This document shows, in pieces, positions 10,244 through 20,800 of a DNA stretch of 64,000 nt. A program made the position numbers and the translations under genes. Origin of the DNA: Arthonia radiata (lineage: Eukaryota > Ascomycota > Arthoniomycetes > Arthoniales > Arthoniaceae); assembly GCA_002989075.1 (NCBI GenBank), contig PSQN01000017.1:2673453-2737452 (forward strand), given 5' to 3'. Each line of letters opens with the position of its first letter. Position 1 is the first letter of the stretch. A model generated the notes under the pieces. The model searched no databases. It saw nothing but the letters and a program-made list of their open reading frames with translations, and was not told where the DNA came from.

Positions 10244-10822
10244 ATGGAAGACCGCGGCACCGGAATCGCCTCGATGCAGGAGCATCTACCCACAGAGATC
10301 CATGCGATGGTCATCACCGAGCTGCTCGGGACCCACAACGATACCAAACTACTCCAGTCCACGTACGCAAACGGGACCGTCCAAACACTTGCCAGCGTGA
10401 GCACCGCTTGGAGATCGCACGTGCTCCATGTCGCCCGCTGTGGTATTCCGCAGCTCGAAAAAGAATTGTACCAAGTGTTGAGAGAGCTCCAAGATCTTGA
10501 AGAGACACATCCTGCGGTACTTGAACAGCACATGCCGTTCCTCTTCGATTATGACCCCTGGAATGGGCCGCATCCCGGCGGGCTCCTCTGGAACGAAGAA
10601 ATGGAGCAGGATGCCCCCGACGAAACGGCGCAGGATGACCCCGACGATACGGCGCAGGGTGCCCTCGACAAGGCATTGCGGGCTGCAGAAGAGTTGCGCC
10701 AGAGGCGCCAAGATCTCAATGGGCTTTGCGTGGTGCTGGAGGATGCGCGAGCGAGGATATTGGAGAGCTGCAAAGGCGAGCCCGAGGCTATCCCCGATAT
10801 TCAGGATTCAGATTGTTCCTGA
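10244..10822 (+). CDS. F-box-like small protein, member 3
   Basis: A single-exon gene of 192 aa. Residues about 15-24 read LPTEIHAMVI, and after an insert of about 28 residues comes LASVSTAWRSHVLHVA, the second helix pattern of an F-box. The middle is a Leu/Glu-rich helix. Residues about 123-146 are built from an eight-residue acidic repeat, D-x-P-D-x-T-A-Q, matching a 24-nt tandem repeat in the DNA. The C-terminal part is again helical and acidic. Function unknown. A Skp1-binding adaptor is the best guess from the motif, at low certainty. Confidence 0.63.
   Translation: MEDRGTGIASMQEHLPTEIHAMVITELLGTHNDTKLLQSTYANGTVQTLASVSTAWRSHVLHVARCGIPQLEKELYQVLRELQDLEETHPAVLEQHMPFLFDYDPWNGPHPGGLLWNEEMEQDAPDETAQDDPDDTAQGALDKALRAAEELRQRRQDLNGLCVVLEDARARILESCKGEPEAIPDIQDSDCS
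10610..10681 (+). repeat. 24-nt coding tandem repeat
   Basis: Two close copies (10610-10633 and 10634-10657) and a degenerate third (10658-10681) of a 24-nt unit inside the F-box-like gene. They encode DAPDETAQ, DDPDDTAQ and a decayed form. The unit is a multiple of three, so copy-number change would preserve the frame. Confidence 0.8.
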
Positions 10823-11274
10823 GGCGGATCTTTTTGGCGGCAACACAGTGAGTGGATGGACGACAGCTCTGTAACAGCGTGGCTGTTCAACAGCGATCAA
10901 TAATGGACGGGTAACAAGGCGTTCCCCAGGGGTTCATTTCGCCTGACTCACCCGACCTTTGTCACTATCCCGCCCACATCGCTGCTTGGTGGGCCTGTGC
11001 AGCCGGCCTTCATTAACCTCAACTTTCTCTGTCCGGGTCAAGTAGGTATTGAACGCATCTTCCCTTTGTACATCGTTTTCGTGAGCCATTTTTTCTGTGG
11101 GAGCATACCGGCTCTGCTCGGGCTTGATCTCATCATGTCCCCAAAATGCAGGCCATTGACAGCATGCCACTAATATAAAATGGTCTGAGTTTCCTCCTCT
11201 TGCAGTGACTCCTTCTGTATAGGACTCAACATACTAGTGGCATAAGCCAGGACTAGGAAACGAATACGTCGACG
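10823..11274. other. intergenic with likely promoter of next gene
   Basis: No gene seen. TATAAAA at 11174-11180 lies about 100 nt before the ATG at 11275, the same spacing as at the gene at 6251. Confidence 0.45.
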
Positions 11275-11816
11275 ATGTCAGAAAACAAAGTCAAGCCGGA
11301 TGTTGGCCCCAAAAAGGTATGTCTGACTTTGTAAAGCTGTCTTCATACCATGTGCTGAATGAGTCTGGCTAGCCCAAGGGACCCGACCTTCCAGCCGAGA
11401 TGCAGGAGGAAGTCATTCAGACCCATTTGGGACCAAACAATCCGGCATACGTTCTACGAGGCCGATACGAAGACCAAAATCTCGGCTTCATATACGCCCA
11501 TGTGACGACTATGTGGAGATCTACGGTCGCACGCGTCACCAAGGAGAACATCAAACACTTTCGAGACAGAAAGGACGCCGTGGAAGCGGAGTTAGACAGA
11601 ATGTGGAGGGTGAGTGTCAGAGGAGATTTCGAGAAAGAGAGAGGTCTTTCCGGCGAAGAGTCTTACACCGCTCAAGATGGGAAAGAGCTGCAAAAAATCT
11701 ACGACGACAAGCGTACTGCGATCTAGGAAAAGGTCAGGGACCGGGACGACTGCGTCGCACTCTACGAATACCTCGAAACAATGGAGATCGTCAAAGAAGT
11801 TAGTGCGGAGAACTGA
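11275..11816 (+). CDS. F-box-like small protein, member 4 (spliced)
   Basis: Proposed exons are 11275-11316, 11373-11609 and 11727-11816, giving 122 aa. Intron 1 (GTATGT..GCTAG, 56 nt) keeps frame and joins a Lys-rich start to PDLPAEMQEEVIQTHL, the F-box-like signature. The second half, HVTTMWRSTVARV, follows after about 30 residues. Intron 2 (11610-11726) starts GTGAGT, ends GATCTAG and is 117 nt, exactly 39 codons. If retained, the frame stays open until its last codon, the TAG of the splice site, and yields a protein with a different tail. The sequence after that TAG is open in the same frame for 29 residues and looks coding (RDDCVALYEYLE), which is why I favour splicing. Function unknown. 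Confidence 0.6.
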
Positions 11817-12910
11817 CAATATCGACCTCACCGTCTCGGCACGTGGCCTGCACTCTGTTGAGGTACCGGTGGAAGTCGACGGCAGACGACAGGGCCAATC
11901 ACCACCCCCGAAGGGTGCATCCTTTCGTGATTATGGACGGATTTCCGAGGGATCGCTGATACTCAGTAATGTTAATTAAACACACGCATGTGCGTGTTGG
12001 TCATTCTTTTGCGCGACTTGAGTAACAGCTTGAGCTTGTGTCCTCAGCCGAAATTGATTGATGTTTACGCCCCACTGCATAAGATTATTAGCAAGCTGGC
12101 CAATGACTGCGGAAGCGGTGCCACAAGTTATCGGACACGCCGTCTCTTTATCCCAAGTCCACGCGAAAAAACATGCCTGAGTAAATGGTCCAATAACGCA
12201 CTGAAGGCACCCTCGAGGGCTTGTCGACGCACCTCCGTGCTGTTGCATCGATATCTCGCTCTTTGCGTGATGAAGACGTTGCTGGTGAGCATGCATAATG
12301 TTTCTCTGAGAATGCGTAGCGAAGTGACTTTCAGCCGTGAGCTTCGCTAAGTGCAGAATATGGCGACGACTTCCTGAAGATGCTTGTGAAAATGCGTCTT
12401 TACTCGTGGCGTCGCTATCTGCAGAAGTGCTTCGGTATCACCCCGACTAAACATCAAGTGCAAAAAGATCTACAAAGACCGGAAGTCCCGCGACCTCAGG
12501 GACAGGCTGTATCCGCAAGGCTCGTTGGCAACGTGGTTCTGTGTAGAAGCTTGGATAGGTGTGCGTTCCGCACTGTGCGTCTGCATTTCCAGCGAGAACA
12601 AGAAACCGTCAAGCCGTCTCATACGGCTCGTGGATGGCGTAGGCACCCATTTTTGAGTGGCGAGGTGAACAGTGCCCACCCAGAAAGCGCACTATCGCGC
12701 CGTATTCACGTATCACTTTCTAGAAAGCTTAGTCGCTTTCGCGAAAAAATCAAACAAACATCGATCTTGCATTTCAACAAGTCCAGTGCTCCTTGGGGAA
12801 ATTGACAACCCATCACGACGACACTCAAACGCTGAGTCTCGGAGCTGTCCAGTCACTGCAGCCAACCTCCAACATTGAGCAAGCACAAGGTCGTTGTGAC
12901 AACTTTCGTG
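11817..12910. other. intergenic, no gene seen
   Basis: About 1.1 kb with short open frames (the longest near 140 codons and opening without good support). No motif recognised. It could hide a decayed family member, but I cannot align one by eye. Confidence 0.4.
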
Positions 12911-13300
12911 ATGGCGCATACTGCTGGGGAAGATTCCCGTACGTCGACCGCAGCCGCGTCCGCAGCGGAGCTCCACAACACTTTCGAGAAGGTTGATCCT
13001 TCAAGCTCGCTTTTAGCAACCGAATTTCACACACAATACCGCTCAGTAGCTGTCAGCCTCGTCGAATGCCAGCCCGCCTTCAAGAGCATTGTCATTAGGA
13101 TGGTTGACGAGCATCTCCAGCGAGCGCGCAACGCAGCTGGTAAAGCACAGGTCAATCTCTTCAACGTCGAAGCCCGTAATCGGGCGCTTCCTCATAAGTG
13201 TCCTCCAGGTGAAGTGGCTGAAGCTAAACAGGTAGCGGATCGTTGGGACGATGTTGTCACAGAGGTGAAGGAGACGCTGGCGGCTGTCGAGCAGTTGTAG
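12911..13300 (+). CDS. unknown helical small protein, pair member 1
   Basis: A single-exon open frame of 129 aa from ATG 12911 (the longer frame upstream opens only at a TTG). It is predicted to be mainly helical, rich in Ala, Val and Glu, with no signal peptide or membrane span. A segment around residues 60-75 (IRMVDEHLQRAR) resembles LVVEVHRQRAL in the next gene, with a shared V-x-x-H-x-Q-R-A pattern. No LPxE motif is present. Function unknown, and it could be a truncated relative of the F-box-like genes around it. Confidence 0.45.
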   Translation: MAHTAGEDSRTSTAAASAAELHNTFEKVDPSSSLLATEFHTQYRSVAVSLVECQPAFKSIVIRMVDEHLQRARNAAGKAQVNLFNVEARNRALPHKCPPGEVAEAKQVADRWDDVVTEVKETLAAVEQL

Positions 13301-13822
13301 TGCTCTCGTCGGCGCCTCAGATGTGTCGCATAGAGAGACATACTGATCTACAGATACGTCAAGTAATGAACGCAAATTGTCGAATAAATTTTGTTATTGC
13401 ATTGCCATCCCCCTCTTTCTAGGCTGAGTGGCGGTTCCCTCGAGCTTCTCTCTGCCCGTGGACAGCAGAGGAGAGTTGTCAGCGCAAACCCTAAAGGCTT
13501 TGGCCGGCGTGATGCTGAATCGAATACCTCAGTTGTCAGTGTTCGTCATCATACTCATGCGCAACACTGTGCAACCTACGATGTCACAATGTGTACGCAT
13601 CTCTCTTGCTGCGTGACAGTGGCGTTGAAACATAGCACCGCTAGTGCTTGGTGTCGGCGGTAACTATAAGTATGCCAGTTCGTCACCTCCATCTCCGTCT
13701 GTTTCGTCATACCGACATATCTTCACGACACAGAAGTTTGTACCTTGGCGTACCAATACACCTCCACAACTCAACATCCATATTCTGCTAGTTCACAGTA
13801 GCAATCACTCACTACACAAAAC
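13301..13822. other. intergenic with probable promoter
   Basis: No gene seen. A TATAAG at 13665-13670 and a CA-rich leader (13741-13822) precede the ATG at 13823. Confidence 0.45.
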
Positions 13823-14206
13823 ATGAACGCAACAGGTTGCACCGTGTTTCACCCCAACATCATCTCCGCCAACGGCGTGATGACCCGAGGGCATGAGCAA
13901 GCAATTTTGGAAGACCGCGCTGCTCAAACCTTAGTCCAGGCTTTCGGCCGCATCACCCCTCAGCCCTTCGGCGTGAGTGATTGCCCCGTCAACTTCTACG
14001 GCACGGTAGTGCATGAGCAAGCTAAAGCTTATCCACAGGTCCAGAAGCACATCAGCTTAGTCGTTGAAGTCCACCGTCAGCGTGCGCTCGCCGAGCTAGA
14101 CGCTGCCACGGCCTATGCTAACGCCTGCGGGCGTATCCAGCAGGCTGCGCCGGAGCCATCAGTGACGGAGGGCGTGAAGACAGCAATGGAGACCCTCCAG
14201 CGCTAG
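13823..14206 (+). CDS. unknown helical small protein, pair member 2
   Basis: A single-exon open frame of 127 aa. The ATG follows a typical A/C-rich fungal leader. The second half is Ala-rich and helical and contains VVEVHRQRAL, weakly matching the gene at 12911. No signal peptide, cysteine pattern or known domain is seen. It sits in the middle of the + strand run of small genes with similar spacing, which supports it being a real gene. Function unknown. Confidence 0.5.
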   Translation: MNATGCTVFHPNIISANGVMTRGHEQAILEDRAAQTLVQAFGRITPQPFGVSDCPVNFYGTVVHEQAKAYPQVQKHISLVVEVHRQRALAELDAATAYANACGRIQQAAPEPSVTEGVKTAMETLQR

Positions 14207-14642
14207 AGCCAAGTCGCACAGGAGACGCAGCGCGCCTTGAGCATGCTGTAGCTAGTGGTGTAGGATCTCGTTGATCGCTAGAGATGGAAGAGGTGAATCG
14301 AAGCAAATAGTAGCATAAGAAATAGGAGCGCGCGGGTAGCGCTACCCAATCAAGATAACTTTCCACAACGACATTGACATTGTCCCATGCTTGACTCTCG
14401 TTGTACTGCAATGCTTTCTTCGTCGTCAACATTGGTTGTGGCATTTCGGTCCAAGCTTTGATGGATCTTCAAATGAAAAGCTGTCGAGCACAACTCGCCA
14501 GAAACTTGGCCTCCCAAAGTGGATGCAAGTGTTGTTCGCTGTCCCTGCGTTGGGCCGTTGCAGGTTGCCTGGTCTCGGCGTCTTGGGTCGCATTCAAACA
14601 TTTGATCACGTCAACTATTTTCTCCAATTTCTCGCGGGAATG
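14207..14642. other. intergenic, no gene seen
   Basis: The stretch from 14391 is open in phase with the next gene but opens at TTG. It is treated as leader and promoter because the family signature begins only after the ATG at 14643. Confidence 0.4.
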
Positions 14643-15179
14643 GACGACAGTACGATGACCATTGACGCGAGTCACAAATCTGTGGACCGACTCCCCAACG
14701 AAATACTGATAGTGATTGTTGACGGCGCCCTCAAACGCGCGTTCCCAAACTACAGTCTCGCATGCAGTCTGGTTCCACTATCTCACTTTCGCAGCTGTGT
14801 AGTATCGTACAGAAGTCTGACGTTAGGGTTGGCGATCGCTTCTCCTGTTCTCCTTCCGCTCGTGCTGGAGAAGCACAAGGAATTGTATTCGCTGGAAGCC
14901 GACAGGATCAAGCGCGGATCGTTGGGCGACATTAGCGGAGGGACATCGTGTCGCACTGGTCGTGGACAGCGGAAGATTGAGATGGGCAGAGCGACCATCA
15001 TGAGGGATGTACTGGAGGAGATGACACGTGCACTTGAAGCTTTGTATGTGCGAAGGAAAGGACAAGAGAGCGGTCGAGAGGGAAGGAGTGAGGGACAGTC
15101 GAGCGTGGCTGAGACAGAGCAGGAGGAAGAAGGCGAGGCATTCCGACTGGACAGCCAGATGTCGACTCTCAGGATCTAG
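14643..15179 (+). CDS. F-box-like small protein, member 5
   Basis: A single exon of 178 aa from ATG 14643; a second in-frame ATG at 14655 is equally possible. Residues about 18-28 read LPNEILIVIVD, the family F-box-like start. It is followed by a hydrophobic stretch (SLTLGLAIASPVLLPLVLEK) that fills the place of the second F-box helix. The tail is charged, with Arg/Gly/Glu-rich low-complexity sequence. Orientation and size match its neighbours. Function unknown; ubiquitin-ligase adaptor is inferred only from the motif. Confidence 0.6.
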   Translation, partial: DDSTMTIDASHKSVDRLPNEILIVIVDGALKRAFPNYSLACSLVPLSHFRSCVVSYRSLTLGLAIASPVLLPLVLEKHKELYSLEADRIKRGSLGDISGGTSCRTGRGQRKIEMGRATIMRDVLEEMTRALEALYVRRKGQESGREGRSEGQSSVAETEQEEEGEAFRLDSQMSTLRI

Positions 15180-15843
15180 TGGAAAGGGCGTGCATTGAGA
15201 AAGACGGGAGATACTCTGATGCAATCGTTAATAATGCTGTGGGCGTCAACAAACAAAGGCCCGCTATCGAAGGTCACTACCCACTAAAAACCCCCAAGCC
15301 AGCGCACAGACAGTCAATCAACGGGGGTTTAAAGCCCCTATTGGGAGGGAAGTACGGTCTTGACTAGGAGCCAGCGCTAAGCCACTCATCCTTCCATTCC
15401 TTTACTCAAAACACTCGATCCATCATCGCTTCTTCTTTTCTCAAATACGTCGACTTGGGAAAGCTGCTGTCTCATTACAGATGCGGAGATCTGTGTGGTC
15501 AAGTTTGAAAAGATGCCCACAATGCCGACGATGTTCGATGGCACCCTTTGGCCATCACATTTGGCACTATAATTGCGAATTCAGTCATTCAGAGCCATCC
15601 TTCCCGTCACTTCTCCTGCAAAAGTCCACGAGGACCTTTTCACCCTCAAAGCCTCGAGCGCCTCGATTAGCAACAGGTCACGATGCAGTGACGGAGATAT
15701 GCGATCATGCTAGTCTGTAGCAGATATTCCATGTGGCCTCTAGCAGCGCTTGAACAGCACAATCACATACACTTGCATAGCCACTTTCAATATTCTCCCT
15801 GATCTCTGTTTGCACATCATTCAAGTACCATTCACAGCACACG
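15180..15843. other. intergenic, no gene seen
   Basis: About 660 bases with only short open frames. The last 100 bases look like a 5' leader of the next gene. Confidence 0.4.
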
Positions 15844-16617
15844 ATGGCTCTCACAACGGCAGTCGACGGCGCTTCACCAGCCCTGGCAAAGCCCTTCCCA
15901 CTGCCACCTGACATCCTCGCCATCATCATCTTCCGGGATCTCTATCGCGTGATGGATGAAAGTCCAGAATGGTACGGTGACGACCTCCGGCATCAAAGAC
16001 AGAACTACAGCCGCCGTGCCCTTAGCCTTGCAAAACTTTCGCATGCTTTCCTGGAAGCCGTGCGTTTTGCCAGCACGCGCTACCGTGCTCAAGCCATGGC
16101 TCGACGTGATGCCGCCTTCCACAGAGCAGCAATCCAAGGGGGCGTGTATTGGGACCGAGGTTCGCGCAGAATCCGCTGGTACCTCGATCGCCCTCACTCC
16201 AGCGGATTGAACGCATGGCGAGATCCACGTCACGGCTGCAGTGAAGCGCGCTGGTTTAGGTTGGACGCACATAATGAGCTGCTATTCATTCATTCGCTTA
16301 TTCGATTGGGCAAATCATTACAGTCTATCACCAACGTGGAGAACGCGAGAAGGGAGCAAAGCAAACGGGTCGAGGCTGCCACCGCCGAGAAGGAAGAAAG
16401 CGAACTCAGCTCTTGCTGGGCGGAAGCTGGCGACGTATTGAAGAGCGTGGAGAATGCATTGCCCGCCAACATAGAGCGAGTCATATGGACAGACGGTATG
16501 TCCTTGAGGGCGCGCAGGTTTTGCAAGCAGCGCTTTCCCGACCAGCAATCGGCTTTCGACCATTTCATGCGTTACAGCAGAGGAGTGACGACTAAACAGA
16601 GCGTATCCAATCGATGA
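15844..16617 (+). CDS. F-box-like small protein, member 6
   Basis: A single exon of 257 aa, the longest of the group. Residues about 21-32 read FPLPPDILAIII, followed after an insert of about 30 residues by LSLAKLSHAFLEAVRF, the second helix pattern. The middle carries aromatic residues (YWDRGSRRIRWYLDRP), then a helical region with a possible coiled coil. The C-terminus is basic. It belongs with the genes at 4340, 5380, 10244, 11275, 14643 and 16939 by layout: LPx[DE], insert, second helix, helical tail. Function unknown. Confidence 0.66.
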   Translation: MALTTAVDGASPALAKPFPLPPDILAIIIFRDLYRVMDESPEWYGDDLRHQRQNYSRRALSLAKLSHAFLEAVRFASTRYRAQAMARRDAAFHRAAIQGGVYWDRGSRRIRWYLDRPHSSGLNAWRDPRHGCSEARWFRLDAHNELLFIHSLIRLGKSLQSITNVENARREQSKRVEAATAEKEESELSSCWAEAGDVLKSVENALPANIERVIWTDGMSLRARRFCKQRFPDQQSAFDHFMRYSRGVTTKQSVSNR

Positions 16618-16938
16618 TGGGGGGCCTTGACTTTTGCTGTTGGCCCTCTTACATCACACTTCAGTCACAGATCTGTTGACATGGATGCATTTCGTGCAGC
16701 AAAAATGCGTGTCGTTCCTCGTGGCTGTTGCATGCTCTCCTGAGTGCTTTCGATGCGCAACATATGTGCCGCGCATGTCTAGCGATGCGTTGACCCACGA
16801 CCACTCAACCATCTGTCGTGCTCAGACGAAACTTCAATCAACCTTTGCAGGCACATACAACCTCTTCATACCACAGCGCACAAACCGCAACACAGACACC
16901 AACAACGCCACAACAAAACCAGCAGCAACAACCTCCCG
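16618..16938. other. intergenic with C/A-rich leader
   Basis: No gene seen. From about 16860 the + strand becomes almost free of G, a C/A-rich leader continuous with the similar composition of the next gene's start. Confidence 0.5.
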
Positions 16939-17676
16939 ATGGCTCCTCACCCACCCCCTTCGCTACCACGAACAACCTCCGCCACACCCACCACACAACC
17001 CACCACCCCAAACCCACCGCACCTCCCCCACGAACTCCACACCCTAATCCTCCACCACGCCCTCACCACCACCCTCCTCACACCCCCAACCACCCGCCGC
17101 CGCGGCATCCTGCACACCCTCCACCACTACCGCCGCCTCGCCTTCAAACTCTCCTCCGTCTCGCGCATCTTCCACACCGAAGTCCTAAAAATCCTCTCCC
17201 AACACCTCATCTACATCTCCTTCGAGCTCGTCCGTCTGCGCTCAATCCTCGAGGCCAAGTCCAAGAATTGCACATACCTGCAACGCCTAGACCTGTTCAC
17301 GGCGTTCGACATCGTCCTCTCGACGTCTCCCAGAGACGACGGCGACCGCTCTGATACACCACGGTTAACTGCAGTGTTGCCAGGGCAGTTCACGTGGTAC
17401 CAGGACTGGGACGCGGCGTGGAACGCGTATTTCGAAAACCAGCTGGATCAGCCGCATTATAATGGGGGGATTGTGCAGAGGGAGCCGACACTGAGGCAGG
17501 AGCTGTGTCATTGGGATGAGGCGTGGCGGGTCTTATTGAGCGCGCAGAGGGATTTGCGGAGGGTGCCGGGGATGTTGGAGAGGGTGCGGAGGTTGGGGGG
17601 TTGTTTGTTGAGGTGGGATGTCGATAGTGGGTGGGGGTGGTTGTATGATGAGGATGTGGTCGGACGGGAATTATGA
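16939..17676 (+). CDS. F-box-like small protein, member 7
   Basis: A single exon of 245 aa. A Pro/Thr-rich lead of about 30 residues precedes LPHELHTLIL, with the second half LAFKLSSVSRIFHTEVLKIL about 30 residues later. This is the best F-box-like match of the cluster because the VSRxFH element is close to the classical motif. The C-terminal half contains several Trp residues (WYQDWDAAWNAYF). Composition is odd: the first 170 bases are C/A-rich with nearly no G, while the last 200 bases are G-rich with codons ending in G. It is the last gene of the + strand run and converges on the Mug190-like gene. Confidence 0.68.
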   Translation: MAPHPPPSLPRTTSATPTTQPTTPNPPHLPHELHTLILHHALTTTLLTPPTTRRRGILHTLHHYRRLAFKLSSVSRIFHTEVLKILSQHLIYISFELVRLRSILEAKSKNCTYLQRLDLFTAFDIVLSTSPRDDGDRSDTPRLTAVLPGQFTWYQDWDAAWNAYFENQLDQPHYNGGIVQREPTLRQELCHWDEAWRVLLSAQRDLRRVPGMLERVRRLGGCLLRWDVDSGWGWLYDEDVVGREL

Positions 17677-17863
17677 CCGTGATGGATTGAGAGGAAGCGA
17701 TGTGAGAGAGAAGTGTATCATTTATTGAAACCGAGCAGTGTCGTATCTAGCTAAACTCTTAAGACAGCATTCATTCGAAGGAGTACTCAGGATATTATAT
17801 GCTCTACGCGTCACGTCATGCCCACCGAATCAAACATTACCACACGCATACCGGTAGAAATGC

Positions 17864-20800
17864 TCAGCCCGTTTCCGTCTCGACGTCCGGTTGGCGACCC
17901 TCCAGGCCACCGGTGAGCCTGCCCTTCAGCTTTCTCAACCCAATGACTCCCTCGTCCTTCGCGAACTTCATGTTCCGCGCGGGCTTCCACTGCATCATCC
18001 CCCTATGCTTCCGCTCCTCGGTCCGCTTGTTCTGTCGATTGACGTCCTTTTGACTCTGTGTGCTACCCATCGTCGAACTACTCATGGTAGTGTCCATGGT
18101 CGTCCCCGTGCGATCAGTTGCTGTTGACTGTCTACCCGCCATACTCTTACTACGATCACGGTGTTGCGCGTCCTGAATACCAAGGTCTTCGTCGCTCTCC
18201 ATATCCTCGTTTGCGTCATCGTCTGAAGACGGGTTGATAGGATCATGTAACGGCTCCTGCGCGCCGGGCTCCCGTGCTTTGTGACCTTTCGAGTTCATGT
18301 AAGCCTTCGGGTCATGACCGAACGCGCCCGACCAGTCTGTGCCGGACTTTGCCAACCACTGCTTCTTCTCCCTGGGATCGGCGGTCTTAAGTACGTCCCG
18401 GCCCTCCGTGAGGGACTCGTCGTGCAGCTGCTGGACCATGTCTGGCGTCTCCTTGTCGACAGAGCGTGTGCGTACACCCTCGGCGAAGCAAGCCTCCCAG
18501 GTCTCAAACGTCTCGCGAGAGTTATTATCCATCACAAAGGCGCCGTGGGTCTCATCCATGCCGGGTTTGAAGTGGCAGCGGAACTGCATGCGGCCGACTT
18601 CTTCGATGTCCTCAAGGCCGGGGGTCGCTTTGGCATGGAGGTTCTCTTCCGTGATGTAGTTCTGTGTAAGGCGTGGCACATTCTTAGTGCGCCAGATGGG
18701 GAGGTTGATAGGTGTGTCTTCGTTGTCGATGAGGTGCTGCAGCCAGAGGATACCGTAAGCTTTCGCCTTGCGAGAGCCGCCGTCATGGAATTCGAAAATT
18801 ACTGGAGCTCGGTAGCGGTACTTGACGGGTAGTCGAAGCCCGTGCTTCTTGTCGCCGCCACTAGAGATATCCCAATAGTAGCCATCGCCTTCTTCGAGTG
18901 CCTTGCACTGCCGAACGGAGATCTTACCTACCGAACCGCCTGTGCGCAGCTTGATGGCAGCGTGATGATGATAGTTGAGAGCGAGTATGCGCGGCGATGA
19001 GAATTCGAATGTACCCACATCCCAGCCGAGTACTGAGGGAGGGAGCCGCGTCTCCACGGAGCGGAAGAGGAGCGAGATGCGAATGCGACCGAATCCTATG
19101 CCGCCATCCAGAGGATACCACCTCGTGACCTGGGAGCGAGTGTTCAGAACGTCGGAAAGCTTGAGTGGAACAACACCTAGGATAGGGTCGTGTTGACGGT
19201 CGCGAGAATCGCGGACAGTGACCGTGACAATAGCTGAGCGCCAGTCGCGGACAAATTGTTCTGTACCGGCATTGAAGATCGGTGAACTGCTAACGGCCTT
19301 TGCGCGTGTACGGTATACAAGGGCGTCGTTGTAGAGAATGGTGCAGTAGCTTGTCGGGAGGTGAGCGCCCTCCTCCTCGGTGGTCTCACCAGCTGGCTTA
19401 GCAGGCTCGAACTCACGACCCTTTCGGCTGCCGACTGTACCCTTGACGTTTTCAAGCTCCAAGTTGACAATCTGATGAATAACAATACTGCAGACTCCGC
19501 TTGGCCATAACGGGTCCGGGGGTGTGTGCATGACAGCGTCATCTTGCGCATTGTTGACGACGCCCGTCTCGTCTTGCAATTCTGGCTTGTCTTTCAGCTT
19601 GTCATCGAGCTGGCGACTCTTGCCATCAGTGCGGAGCGCAGGTCGGAAGTCGGGCTTGCCGAAGTACCCAACCTCCCAGTGCAACTCTCCAGGCATCTCG
19701 CTCTCTGCGTCCATACCAGCAAGTTTGGACACCTGTGGGTACATCTTGCCTGGGTGTTGAATCATCTTCTGCATGGAAAGCTCAACTTTACCAACAATGT
19801 CGTCGGCGCTGTGGCGGTCAGAGTCCCACAGCTCGACGCTTAGGTTCTCATCGGCCTTGATATATTCGGGCGAGACAAGAAGTGCTGCGGTCTCCTCCCA
19901 CATTGGATTGAGGTCGTCGGTGATGACTCGCGTACAGTACATGGGCTTGCCGTATTTCGAGAACGTTAAAGTAATGTATGGGTCGCTGCCGCCGCCCGGA
20001 CTTCCGCGCTTGTCTTGCTTGCTCAACCCAACAGCGCGGTGGATGCGAATCCACATAACGCCCAATGCTTGTACATCTTTCTGAATATCATCACCCTGCA
20101 GCATTGCGCGCATGTCCATTGTCATAGACTTCGGCGCAACGTACATGCTCGAAGCAGCTCCAATTGCGTAGTTAACGAAATTCGAGATCAAAGGGAGGTT
20201 AAGAAGATTCACACCATGCTTCAACATTGGCACACAGCCAGCCGCAACGTGTGGCACGCCCATCAACGTGAATGACAGCGTCTTCAAGAATGGCGGTTCC
20301 GGGGTCATCATCAGTCGCAATCTTACTGTACCAACAAGCTCCTGAAGCTCGACCCAGATTGGTAACGGGACACCGACCAAGCCTTTGACACCCAGATAAA
20401 ACACCAATTGCATGTGCATGTTCCTGGCTTTGTCGTCTACACGCTTGCCAGACGGCTCGGCGTGGTAAGCGAAGGCGATTTCGATGTTGTAGGCGTCGCC
20501 TCCTTCTTCATCTGCAGCCGCTTCTTGTGGGTCTTTCGTCTTCTTGTTCTCTTCGTGGATTGCCTGCTTCATATCCTTCATGTGCGAGTCGGGTAGCGCC
20601 CGCAAGCTGAGGATTCGGAAGGGGTTGGTACCCTGATTGATCTCTGCGACTCTGACATTCTCGATGATTCCTGGCACGGACGCCTGCATGACGTCCTCGA
20701 GAGTATCCGCAACGGCGGCGAACATATCCGGATTGATGAGACCCCATGCGACCTTCAAGAAAGTGTTCATCCACTCGACGGACTCAGGAAGAAGGTTCGC

